The notes under the pieces were generated by a model. That model was not told the origin of the DNA, searched no databases, and saw only the letters and a program-made list of their open reading frames with translations. The position numbers and the translations under genes are program-made. 35,067 bases of DNA. It comes from Spirochaetales bacterium. GTDB taxonomy: Bacteria; Spirochaetota; Spirochaetia; JABMQR01. The stretch covers positions 1-35,067 of the forward strand of contig JAGYPA010000034.1 of the NCBI GenBank assembly GCA_018399255.1, in the 5' to 3' direction. Positions 1 to 7,382 of this stretch are shown here, piece after piece (position 1 is the first letter of the stretch; each line of letters begins with the position of its first letter).

Positions 1-12
1 ACGGATTTTTCG

Positions 13-771
13 ATGGACTGCTTCTCGCTGCGCGGCAGAAATGCGGTGGTTACCGGTGGAAATACCGGTCTCGGGCAAGCGTTCACGCTGGCTCTCGCCA
101 AAGCCGGAGCCAACGTGCTGGTCCCCAGCATCACCGATGATGCCGGGGAAACCGAACTGCTGGTTAAGGCAGCCGGCAGCAGGTATCAGTTTCTATATGC
201 TGATATTACTCGTCCGGGGGTTCCGGAACAGATTATCGATTCGTGCGTGAACACCTTTGGAAGCATCGATATTCTCATCAACAGCGCGGGCATCTGCATC
301 AACAAAAAGCAGGTTGAGGAGTTCGATCGGGAACCGTGGGATGCCATGGTCAGCATCAACCTTACGGCAGCCTTCGACCTTACCCGTGAAGCCGCCAAAA
401 AAATGATCCCACAGCGTCAGGGAAAAATCATCAACATCTGTTCACTCTACTCTTTTCTGGGGGGACGCTGGTCGCCAGCCTATGCGGCAACAAAGCACGG
501 CATGGTGGGGCTGACCAAAGCCTACAGTGACGAGCTTGCCCAGTACAATATTCAGGTAAACGGTATTGCTCCGGGGTATTTCGCCACCGAGCTTACTGCT
601 ATGACGCGCAGCGACGAAGAATCGAATGCTCGAATTATGAGCAAGATTCCAGCTGAACGCTGGGGTGAGCGGGAGGACTTGATGGGTACCGTTGTTTTTC
701 TTGCAAGCGGTGCATCAACCTATGTAAACGGCCATATTCTGGTTGTCGACGGCGGCTTTCTGGTTCGCTGA
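13..771 (+). CDS. Short-chain dehydrogenase, KduD / gluconate 5-dehydrogenase-like
   Basis: NAD(P)-dependent classical SDR of 252 residues. The cofactor motif TGGNTGLGQ is at residues 14-22, an NSAG variant of the NNAG motif at 90-93, and the catalytic Ser144, Tyr157 and Lys161 form the usual Ser / YxxxK triad. The C-terminal part (IPAERWG, DLMG, VVFLAS, YVNGHILVVDGG) closely resembles 2-dehydro-3-deoxy-D-gluconate 5-dehydrogenase (KduD), so a sugar-acid or ketose oxidoreductase is likely; the exact substrate cannot be read from sequence. The start at 13 fits the family length, but no ribosome site is visible in the 12 bases available and the frame is open to the window edge, so a start further upstream is possible. 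It ends about 27 bases before the preferred kinase start, which suggests a shared transcript. Confidence 0.88.
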   Translation: MDCFSLRGRNAVVTGGNTGLGQAFTLALAKAGANVLVPSITDDAGETELLVKAAGSRYQFLYADITRPGVPEQIIDSCVNTFGSIDILINSAGICINKKQVEEFDREPWDAMVSINLTAAFDLTREAAKKMIPQRQGKIINICSLYSFLGGRWSPAYAATKHGMVGLTKAYSDELAQYNIQVNGIAPGYFATELTAMTRSDEESNARIMSKIPAERWGEREDLMGTVVFLASGASTYVNGHILVVDGGFLVR

Positions 772-798
772 TCAGGTTTGGGGAGGATGATAGACTCT

Positions 799-2295
799 AT
801 GAGCAGACGCTTTATAATTGGCATAGATGGGGGAACGCAAAGTTCCAAGGTTTCAATTTTCGATCTCTCGGGAATCGTGGTCTCTCAGGCTACCGTCGAG
901 CTGCAGCCTATCCATATGCCTGCCCCCGGGACAGCCGAGCATCCTGATGATGATTTGTGGGATTCTCTGGTCAGGGCTGCCCGCATGGCCATGGAAAAGT
1001 TCCCTGGTGACCTTGATGATATTGTCGGGGTAGGACTGGGATCGATTCGCTGCTGCCGTGCCCTGCTCAAGGAGGACGGAACGCTTGCTGCCCCGGTTCT
1101 CAGCTGGATGGACTTGCGGCTTGCCCGTCCCTATGAGCATACAGACCCGTCCGTTGCCTATGTGACAACGTCTACCGGCTACATAACCAGGCGTTTCACA
1201 GGCGCCTGCAGGGACACTTCGGCCAACCTGGAGGGGCAATGGCCTATAGACAAGGATACCTGGCAGTGGATAGAGGACCCGGAGGCTTTTGCTGCGTTCA
1301 ATATTCCGCGGGATATGCTTTTCGAGCTTGTTCAGCCGGGGGGTATTCTCGGTCATGTGACCGAAGAGACCGCTGTCCTGACGGGTATTCCGGCCGGTCT
1401 GCCGGTTGCGGCTACGGCCAACGATAAGTCTGTTGAAGCGCTCGGAGCGGGACTCGCCCCGGGTACTACGGCGCTGATCTCCCTGGGAACCTACATTGCC
1501 GGTATGATGTACGGAGAGGGCAACTTCATAAACGCGAAGACTTTTTTTCCCAATATGGCTGCCGTCCCGGGTCACTTTCTCTATGAGAGCGGCGGTATCC
1601 GGAAGGGCATGTGGATGATCAGCTGGTTTATCGGCACCCTTGGTCCTGATATCGTACTCAGGGCGCTGGAAGAGGGAATTTCTCCTGAGCAGCTGATTGA
1701 TCGCGAGGCGGAGGCTGTCCCGGCCGGCTGCGATGGGCTTATGACGGTTCTCGATTGGCTTGCCCCGCCCTCTCAGGCTTTCAAGAAGGGGCTTATGATC
1801 GGTTTTGACGGTCGCCACACCCGATCCCACATGTACCGATCCATTCTTGAAGCGATTGCCCTTACGATGAAAAACCACCTCGATGCAATGACTGAAGAGC
1901 TGCAGACCGGGATCGATTCTATTATTGTTTCAGGCGGGGGCTCTAACAGCAGCCTCTTTATGCAGATTTTTGCCGATGTTTTCGGGGTGCCGGCTGTGCG
2001 AAATGTCGTCAACAGTGCTGCCGGTCTGGGGGCTGCAATCTGTGCGGCGGTGGGAGTCGGGGTCTATCCTGATTTTCAGCAGGCTGTTGAGGCTATGGTG
2101 CGTATACGGGATACTTTCTTGCCGGATCCTGATGCCGCCTTGCTCTATAGCAGGATGAACAGCGAGGTGTACCGGGATATTGCGCTGTATACCGATCCGA
2201 TATTGAAGAAGGCGCATGCTGTCTTTTCCGGCAGCCAGCCGTACCGAAACAGCCGTCCCGACAGGGGGACGGGGACGAAAGTCCAAAGTAATTGA
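799..2295 (+). CDS. FGGY-family carbohydrate kinase (xylulokinase-like)
   Basis: Cytoplasmic ATP-dependent sugar or polyol kinase, 498 residues, typical for FGGY kinases. The N-terminal phosphate-binding loop IGIDGGTQSSK is at residues 6-16; the C-terminal domain carries an adenosine-binding stretch, VSGGGSNSSLFMQIFADVFG, followed by an Ala/Gly-rich AAGLGAA segment. The start at 799 is chosen because the strong ribosome site GGGGAGG (780-786) is 12 bases upstream; ATG 787 would touch the site, and a TTG at 778 is also in frame. The last 14 or so residues (NSRPDRGTGTKVQSN) look non-native: they are encoded by a GC-rich hairpin repeat (2253-2272), so the original stop may have been lost to an inserted repeat. 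Substrate unknown; neighbours suggest a ketose or polyol entering an oxidative pathway. Confidence 0.88.
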   Translation: MSRRFIIGIDGGTQSSKVSIFDLSGIVVSQATVELQPIHMPAPGTAEHPDDDLWDSLVRAARMAMEKFPGDLDDIVGVGLGSIRCCRALLKEDGTLAAPVLSWMDLRLARPYEHTDPSVAYVTTSTGYITRRFTGACRDTSANLEGQWPIDKDTWQWIEDPEAFAAFNIPRDMLFELVQPGGILGHVTEETAVLTGIPAGLPVAATANDKSVEALGAGLAPGTTALISLGTYIAGMMYGEGNFINAKTFFPNMAAVPGHFLYESGGIRKGMWMISWFIGTLGPDIVLRALEEGISPEQLIDREAEAVPAGCDGLMTVLDWLAPPSQAFKKGLMIGFDGRHTRSHMYRSILEAIALTMKNHLDAMTEELQTGIDSIIVSGGGSNSSLFMQIFADVFGVPAVRNVVNSAAGLGAAICAAVGVGVYPDFQQAVEAMVRIRDTFLPDPDAALLYSRMNSEVYRDIALYTDPILKKAHAVFSGSQPYRNSRPDRGTGTKVQSN

Positions 2296-2317
2296 GGCTC
2301 TTGCAAAAAGCAAGAGC
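2253..2317. repeat. Two adjacent hairpins at the end of the kinase gene
   Basis: The first hairpin has 7-base arms CCGTCCC (2253-2259) and GGGACGG (2266-2272), inside the kinase reading frame. The second is perfect: GCTCTTGC (2297-2304), loop AAAAA, GCAAGAGC (2310-2317), starting two bases after the kinase stop. No T-tract follows either one, so a classical terminator is not supported. They look like dispersed intergenic repeat units and may moderate read-through or protect mRNA ends. Confidence 0.7.
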
Positions 2318-2326
2318 GACGTTTTG

Positions 2327-2367
2327 GAGCCAATTTCAAAAATGCGAAGCAATTTTGAAATTGGTTC
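2327..2367. repeat. AT-rich hairpin element, copy 1
   Basis: Two 19-base arms separated by the loop GAA. The left arm starts GAGCCAATTTC and the right arm ends GAAATTGGTTC; 17 of 19 positions pair. The same element recurs near 7302 and 12861. It lies just upstream of the ribosome site of the FAD oxidase at 2391, so it may shape the 5' leader or be a mobile REP/MITE-like unit. Confidence 0.75.
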
Positions 2368-2390
2368 AATTACTAAGAAGGAGAATATAT

Positions 2391-3839
2391 ATGTCAGATG
2401 TTTCACGGGAACAGATAGCTGAAGATTTGAAGTCTCTGGCAGCTGCCGATCGGGTTGTGACTGATCCGCTGGTGCTGAAGGAGAGCAGTATTGACCGTTT
2501 CAGACGCTACGAGGGGTATCATGGGGTATTTCTCAAGCCATTCCCTGCTGCGGTCGTTTATGTAAAGAGTGCCGAGGAGGTTTCAGCTATACTGAAATAT
2601 GCCGGGGCGCACAAGCTCAACGTTGTTCCGAGAACCGGTCAGTCGGCAACCGAGGGCGGTCTAGAGACTGCTCTGGAAAATTCAATCGTGATCGATGGCT
2701 CCCGGATGGATGAGATTATCAAAATTGATACCTATAATATGCAGGCTACCGTGCAGTGCGGGGTTCCGCTGCAGAAACTGGACGAATTGCTGCGGGAGAA
2801 GGGGTTCACCACCGGCCACTCACCTCAGTCCAAGCCCCTTGCTCAGCTGGGCGGGCTTACGGCCACAAGGAGTATCGGCCAGTTTTCTACCCTCTACGGC
2901 GGAATTGAGGATATGATTGTCGGGCTTGAGGCGGTCTTTCCCAATGGTCAGATTTCACGCATCAAGAATGTGCCCCGGAGGGCTGCCGGTCCCGATATCA
3001 GGCATATAGCGATCGGCAGCGAGGGAACCCTCTGCTTTATCACGGAAGTCACGGTCAAGATTTTCCCCTTTTTCCCCGATAACTATGTATTTCTCGGGTA
3101 TCTTCTTGACGATATGGATACCGGTTTCCGGATCCTTCGTGATGTAATGGCTGCCGGCTATAAGCCTTCGGTTGCCCGTCTTTATGACGGCCCGGACGGT
3201 TCGTATCACTTTTCTCATTTTTCTGAGGATAAGTGCGTACTTATTTTTGTTGCCGAAGGGCCGAAGCCGCTTGCCGATGCGACGGCTCAGGCGATCAGGG
3301 ATATTACCGCCGGGTATCCGATTTATAAGACAGTTGCACCGAAGCTGATCGACCGCTGGTTTGCCCAGCTTAACTGGGACCCTTCCAATATTGAGGAAGA
3401 GAAGCGGGAGATAATGGAGCTCAACAATATCTGCAATACCACGGAGATTTCGGCCGACTGGAGCACGATTCACTCGATTTATGAGGTCTGCATAAAGCGG
3501 ATTGCCGATGAGATTCCCGATCTCACTCTGCTGGGCGGGCATTCGTCTCACAGCTACCTGAACGGTACCAATCTCTACTTTGTCTATTTCTATAATGTGG
3601 TCGACTGTGAACCGCAGGAGGAGCTGACAAAGTATCATCTTCCTATCAAGAAAATTATCGTGGAGGAGACGATCAAGGCCGGCGGCAGTATGTGCCATCA
3701 TCATGGGGTCGGCAAGCATCGGACTGCCTGGATCGAGGATGAATATGGATCCTCCTATTATATGCTCAAGACCTTGAAGGAAGCATTTGATCCTGAGGGC
3801 ATTATGAATATGGGCACGATTTTTCCGCTTGAGGATTGA
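2391..3839 (+). CDS. FAD-linked oxidase, alkyl-DHAP-synthase-like
   Basis: Flavoenzyme of the VAO/PCMH FAD-binding family, 482 residues. The N-terminal half holds the FAD-binding domain (PFPAAVVYVKS through the GSEGTL segment). The C-terminal half has HSSHSYLNGTNLYF and the triple-His motif HHHGVGKHR (His436-438), which is the hallmark of alkyldihydroxyacetonephosphate synthase relatives. ATG 2391 follows AAGGAG (2378-2383) at 7 bases; a longer in-frame ORF upstream runs back into the hairpins and lacks a ribosome site. Bacterial relatives often act as dehydrogenases of hydroxy acids, polyols or their phosphates rather than in ether-lipid synthesis. Placement directly before etfBA argues that its electrons go to ETF. 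A role in making ether lipids remains an alternative. Confidence 0.85.
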   Translation: MSDVSREQIAEDLKSLAAADRVVTDPLVLKESSIDRFRRYEGYHGVFLKPFPAAVVYVKSAEEVSAILKYAGAHKLNVVPRTGQSATEGGLETALENSIVIDGSRMDEIIKIDTYNMQATVQCGVPLQKLDELLREKGFTTGHSPQSKPLAQLGGLTATRSIGQFSTLYGGIEDMIVGLEAVFPNGQISRIKNVPRRAAGPDIRHIAIGSEGTLCFITEVTVKIFPFFPDNYVFLGYLLDDMDTGFRILRDVMAAGYKPSVARLYDGPDGSYHFSHFSEDKCVLIFVAEGPKPLADATAQAIRDITAGYPIYKTVAPKLIDRWFAQLNWDPSNIEEEKREIMELNNICNTTEISADWSTIHSIYEVCIKRIADEIPDLTLLGGHSSHSYLNGTNLYFVYFYNVVDCEPQEELTKYHLPIKKIIVEETIKAGGSMCHHHGVGKHRTAWIEDEYGSSYYMLKTLKEAFDPEGIMNMGTIFPLED

Positions 3840-3845
3840 TGGAAG

Positions 3846-4673
3846 ATGAAGATTCTCGTCTGTTTCAAAGTGGTTCCCGATCTTGATGCCATGCGGCAGG
3901 AGGACTGGGTTGCGGAGGATTTGGCGGTTGATGTCAGTTTCCTTCCGCGCGAATGGAACAGTTTTGACGAGAGCGCCCTGGAAACAGCTTTGCGCCTGGC
4001 TGATGCTTCCGGGGGTCATCAGCTGAGTGCTGTCAGTATTGGCGGCAGCTTGCTGAATCCGTTTTTCAAGACCCTTGCAGCCCTGAAGTTTGATGAGGTG
4101 TTCCGCATTGAGCTTGACGGCGACCTCCGGTTCTCCCCTGGGCGGATTGCTGCCCTTCTGGCGGCTTTCATCCGCCGTGAACAGTTTGACGTGGTTCTTT
4201 GCGGCCGCCAAAGCGGAGTCGGCGATAATGCCCAGACTCCGCTGATCCTGACGGAGATGCTGGGACTGCCCTGCATAACGCAGGCTGCTGAGGTTCACCC
4301 GGCCCCGGAAAATTCCCTGCGGGTTATCAGCCGGGTTGAAGGCGGTCTGCTGGAACAGAGAATCCGCCCGCCTTGTATTCTCACTATCGGGGATACTCAA
4401 AGCACATATTTACGCATTCCCACACTGAAGGACCGCATGCAGTACGGAAAACGTCCGGTTACGGTTATCGATGCTCGGGAACTGGAACAGGATTCCGATG
4501 CAGATTCCGATGCAGGTTATCATGCCGGGTTATCATCTCCCCGCGCTCAGCCGCGGCTCGTGAAGCTCGAGCCGGTGGACAATCGACGCGCCGGCGTCGT
4601 TATCGATACAGGAACTCCTCAGGAAAAAGCCCGGCTGCTGTATGAACGCTATCTGCAAGAGAGGCTGTCCTGA
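3846..4673 (+). CDS. etfB: Electron transfer flavoprotein, beta subunit
   Basis: EtfB/FixA homologue of 275 residues. It begins with MKILVCFKVVPD, typical of the family, and carries LCGRQSGVGDNAQTP, which corresponds to the nucleotide-binding GRQ...D..Q loop, followed by LTEMLGLPCITQA. With EtfA it forms a soluble heterodimer that takes electrons from flavin dehydrogenases. The gene starts 6 bases after the FAD oxidase stop and its own stop lies directly before the etfA start, so it is cotranscribed. The C-terminal third includes a small acidic tandem repeat (DSDADSDAG) absent from typical EtfB. Whether it is a bifurcating type cannot be decided by eye. Confidence 0.9.
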   Translation: MKILVCFKVVPDLDAMRQEDWVAEDLAVDVSFLPREWNSFDESALETALRLADASGGHQLSAVSIGGSLLNPFFKTLAALKFDEVFRIELDGDLRFSPGRIAALLAAFIRREQFDVVLCGRQSGVGDNAQTPLILTEMLGLPCITQAAEVHPAPENSLRVISRVEGGLLEQRIRPPCILTIGDTQSTYLRIPTLKDRMQYGKRPVTVIDARELEQDSDADSDAGYHAGLSSPRAQPRLVKLEPVDNRRAGVVIDTGTPQEKARLLYERYLQERLS

Positions 4674-4674
4674 T

Positions 4675-5712
4675 ATGGATCGGCATATATCCCGGGATAA
4701 GGTACAGAATATCATACGGTATGTCGTGATCCTCAACGGCTGCACCGTTCCCTATGAATCCCCCTTTCAGAGGCAGGCTGAAGATGCCTATGCCCTGCTG
4801 CAGAACAGCCGGCTGACTGAGGCAGACGGTGCAGCTGTGGTTTTTTACGATGATGATGCAGAAAAGGATAAGCTTGTCGCCCTCTCGCCTCTCCCCGCCG
4901 TGAAGCTGGTAAAAGTGCGTGGATATCAGCCGGAAATGATTCTGAAAATTCTGGAAAAGCTGCATGCTGATGATCCTCGTGTGCTCTATTTTTTCCCGGG
5001 GGATGCTGCCGGTTCAGAGCTTTCTGTCCGTCTAGCCTGGCGTACCGGCGGATGCTCACTGACGGGAGTCAGGCGTCTGCAGGCAGCAGATTCCGGGATA
5101 TCAGCTGTCCGCTACGTCTATGCCAGCCAGATGGAAGGTACCTTTACCGTTCCATATCCTGTACCAGACGCCCCGCTGGTTTTTTCTGCCGCTCGCGGTG
5201 AAGGTGAAGGTCTGCCCGTTTATTCTGCCTTCGACAGGGTACTTGATGAGCAGGATTTTTCCAATTTCCCGAGATCTTGCAAAAACCCGGAAGCGGGAAT
5301 GTTTACGCCAGTCAGTACGCCGAAAACGCTGGAAAAAGCGCGATTTGTTGTGGCTGCCGGTCAGGGGGCCGGATCAAAATCGGCAGTTTCCGCCATTGAA
5401 AAGAGTGCTGAAATCATGGGGGCTGCATTGGGGGTGAGCAGGCGAGCAGCCATGCAGGCCTGGGCTCCTATGGAACGGCTGATCGGTGCTTCGGGGGCAA
5501 GTCTTCGGGCAGATCTGTGCCTGGCTGTGGGAGTTTCGGGAGCTGCCGCATTTCTCTCCGGTATAGAGAAGTGCGGTTTTATCGCCGCAGTCAATACCGA
5601 CCCGAAAGCACCCATCGTCTCCTGCGCCGATGTAACGGTGATAGATGATTACCAGCCGGTACTTGAAGCCCTCCTGGAAATCATGATGAAGAGGGTGTCC
5701 AGCCATGACTGA
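4675..5712 (+). CDS. etfA: Electron transfer flavoprotein, alpha subunit (divergent)
   Basis: EtfA/FixB homologue, 345 residues with ATG 4675, which follows AGAGAGG (4659-4665) at 9 bases; an upstream in-frame ATG at 4642 would overlap etfB and has no such site. The C-terminal FAD domain is recognisable: AAGQGAGSK, GVSRRAA (Ser255, Arg256), IGASG (270-274), VGVSGAAAF (285-293), NTDPKAPI and the DDYQPVLEALLE tail. Several FAD-contact positions differ from classical EtfA: the GQTG loop is GASG and the His of SGAxQH is Phe293. No N-terminal ferredoxin domain is present, unlike EtfA of the Acetobacterium lactate dehydrogenase complex. Its last 8 bases overlap the next gene, implying translational coupling. 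Confidence 0.85.
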   Translation: MDRHISRDKVQNIIRYVVILNGCTVPYESPFQRQAEDAYALLQNSRLTEADGAAVVFYDDDAEKDKLVALSPLPAVKLVKVRGYQPEMILKILEKLHADDPRVLYFFPGDAAGSELSVRLAWRTGGCSLTGVRRLQAADSGISAVRYVYASQMEGTFTVPYPVPDAPLVFSAARGEGEGLPVYSAFDRVLDEQDFSNFPRSCKNPEAGMFTPVSTPKTLEKARFVVAAGQGAGSKSAVSAIEKSAEIMGAALGVSRRAAMQAWAPMERLIGASGASLRADLCLAVGVSGAAAFLSGIEKCGFIAAVNTDPKAPIVSCADVTVIDDYQPVLEALLEIMMKRVSSHD

Positions 5713-7249
5713 TAACGAAATTTTTCCATTTGACGACCGCTTTCGTGACTATCTTACCGATGAATCTCGTCATCAGGGGAAGGCTGAAAGCATCTCCTTT
5801 CCCGAATCAGAAGCTGATATACAAGCGCTTGTGAGAGAACTGAACCGACAGGGCTCTGCAGTGACTATTCAGGGAGGCAGAACCGGCATCGCAGGAGGGT
5901 CAGTTCCTGAAGGCGGACATGTGATGAATCTGTCGCGGATGAACCGGGTTGTCGGATTTTCCAGATACCCTGGCATGGATGCGGCTGCGGCTGCGGCCAG
6001 GAATGGGGTCGGAAATTTTGGCAAAGCTGATGGAGCTGGTGATAACGCTAATCCTGCGGCGCTTTTGCATGTCGAACCGGGCCTGACCCTGCTGGATCTG
6101 CAGTCGGAAATTGCCCGCTTGAAGCCCGAGGAGGTTTTTTCAGCCTTGCCTGCACTATTCTGGCCGCCGGATCCAACCGAAACCTCCGCGACAATCGGCG
6201 GTATTGCAGCCTGCGGCTCGCAGGGACCTACTGCCGGGTATTACGGTAAAATGGGAAATTTCGTTGAACAGATCCGGGTTGTTGATGCCCGGGGAGAAGT
6301 CCGGGAGATTTGCAGAGGGGCCGAATCAGTCTCGTTCAATGGGGTAAAAACCGATCTTGTCGATATATATCTGGGCTCTGAGGGGCGTTCAGGCATTATT
6401 ACGCAGGTCACCCTTCGTCTGCTGCCCAAGCCGGCTGCGATGTGGGGTATCGCCTTCTTTTTTCCCTCAGTCTCCGAAAGCTTAGCCTTTGCTGAAGCCC
6501 TCCAGAGCTTCACCGGCTGTCCGGATGGAGCTGGCATCGCAGCGAGTGAGTATATTGACGAACGCTCTCTGCAGGTGATCGAGGAGTTTAAAACAGTCCT
6601 CCCCAATATAAGGGACTTACCCCCGATTCCCCGGGAATCAAGAGCTCTGATCTATGTGGAACTTCACGGTTCTTCCGAGGATGCGGTAGAAGAGATTGCC
6701 GAACAGCTGCTGGAGACGGCAGCAGATACCGGCAGCGACCCGGATAAGGCGTGGGCCCTCTCCGGAGAATCAGAAGTGCGCAAAATTCAAGCTTTCCGCC
6801 ATGCCGTTCCGGAAAGCATCAACCTGAAAATTGATCAGCTGCGGAATGAAAGTCAAAAAGAAACTGGTTCAGGAGCGGAAATATGCAAGCTGGGTACCGA
6901 TATGACTATTCCCGGCATCTCTTTTTCAACCCTTTTCGAGCGCTATCGTGATGATCTGGCCCGAAAGAATCTTGACGGAGCTGTATTCGGGCACATCGGT
7001 GATAATCATCTTCATGTCAATATCCTTCCTTCAGACCTGGCTGAGTTTGCAGCCGGACAGGAGCTTATAGAGAGCTGGGGAGCCTTTGCCGCTGAGTATG
7101 GGGGGAAGGTTGTATCAGAACATGGAACAGGCACGCTGCGGAAGAAACTTTTTCTACGTCATACCAATCAGGAAATCCTTGCAGAACTCAAGCGAATCAA
7201 GGTCCTCTATGACCCTGAAGGATTCTGGAATCCGTCCCTCACGTTATGA
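5705..7249 (+). CDS. FAD-linked oxidase, GlcD / D-lactate dehydrogenase-like
   Basis: Second flavin dehydrogenase of the operon, 514 residues. The PCMH FAD-binding domain shows PESEADIQALVRELNRQG, IQGGRTGIAGG and an SEGRSGIIT segment. The C-terminal FAD-oxidase domain has GHIGDNHLHVN (429-439) and SEHGTGT (471-477), matching the metal/substrate-binding GHxGDxNxH and EHG motifs of glycolate and D-lactate dehydrogenases, so a 2-hydroxy acid is the likely substrate. An Ala/Gly/Asn-rich insertion (about residues 88-115) separates two parts of the FAD domain. It overlaps etfA by 8 bases, so ETF is probably its electron acceptor. Confidence 0.87.
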   Translation: MTDNEIFPFDDRFRDYLTDESRHQGKAESISFPESEADIQALVRELNRQGSAVTIQGGRTGIAGGSVPEGGHVMNLSRMNRVVGFSRYPGMDAAAAAARNGVGNFGKADGAGDNANPAALLHVEPGLTLLDLQSEIARLKPEEVFSALPALFWPPDPTETSATIGGIAACGSQGPTAGYYGKMGNFVEQIRVVDARGEVREICRGAESVSFNGVKTDLVDIYLGSEGRSGIITQVTLRLLPKPAAMWGIAFFFPSVSESLAFAEALQSFTGCPDGAGIAASEYIDERSLQVIEEFKTVLPNIRDLPPIPRESRALIYVELHGSSEDAVEEIAEQLLETAADTGSDPDKAWALSGESEVRKIQAFRHAVPESINLKIDQLRNESQKETGSGAEICKLGTDMTIPGISFSTLFERYRDDLARKNLDGAVFGHIGDNHLHVNILPSDLAEFAAGQELIESWGAFAAEYGGKVVSEHGTGTLRKKLFLRHTNQEILAELKRIKVLYDPEGFWNPSLTL

Positions 7250-7260
7250 TTCGTGAATTT

Positions 7261-7290
7261 AGTGGTAATTTGGATTCAGCCACTTTTTTT
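7261..7290 (+). terminator. Probable Rho-independent terminator of the ETF operon
   Basis: A short stem AGTGGT / GCCACT (one wobble pair, 12-base loop) is followed directly by seven T residues (7284-7290), 11 bases after the last stop of the operon. The stem is only 6 bp, so efficiency is uncertain. Confidence 0.5.
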
Positions 7291-7301
7291 ATGTAATAAG
7301 A

Positions 7302-7339
7302 GAGGAAATTTCAAAATGAAATCATTTTGAAATTAGCTC
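7302..7339. repeat. AT-rich hairpin element, copy 2
   Basis: Perfect 12-base arms AATTTCAAAATG (7307-7318) and CATTTTGAAATT (7323-7334) with loop AAAT. The outer part (GAGGA on the left, AGCTC on the right) resembles the ends of the copies at 2327 and 12861 but pairs less well. It lies between the ETF operon terminator and the decayed gene at 7383. Confidence 0.7.
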
Positions 7340-7382
7340 AAGAATTTGGTATTATGTAAAGAAATCTGTCATCGGAAAAGTT

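Noticed and set aside
853-1878. Long open frame on the - strand opposite the FGGY kinase
   Set aside because: Protein is rich in Arg/Gly/His with no known motif; the + strand carries clear kinase motifs, so this is a shadow of codon bias.
2955-4400. 481-codon open frame on the - strand across the FAD oxidase and etfB
   Set aside because: No motif or ribosome site, and both + strand genes are well supported by conserved residues.
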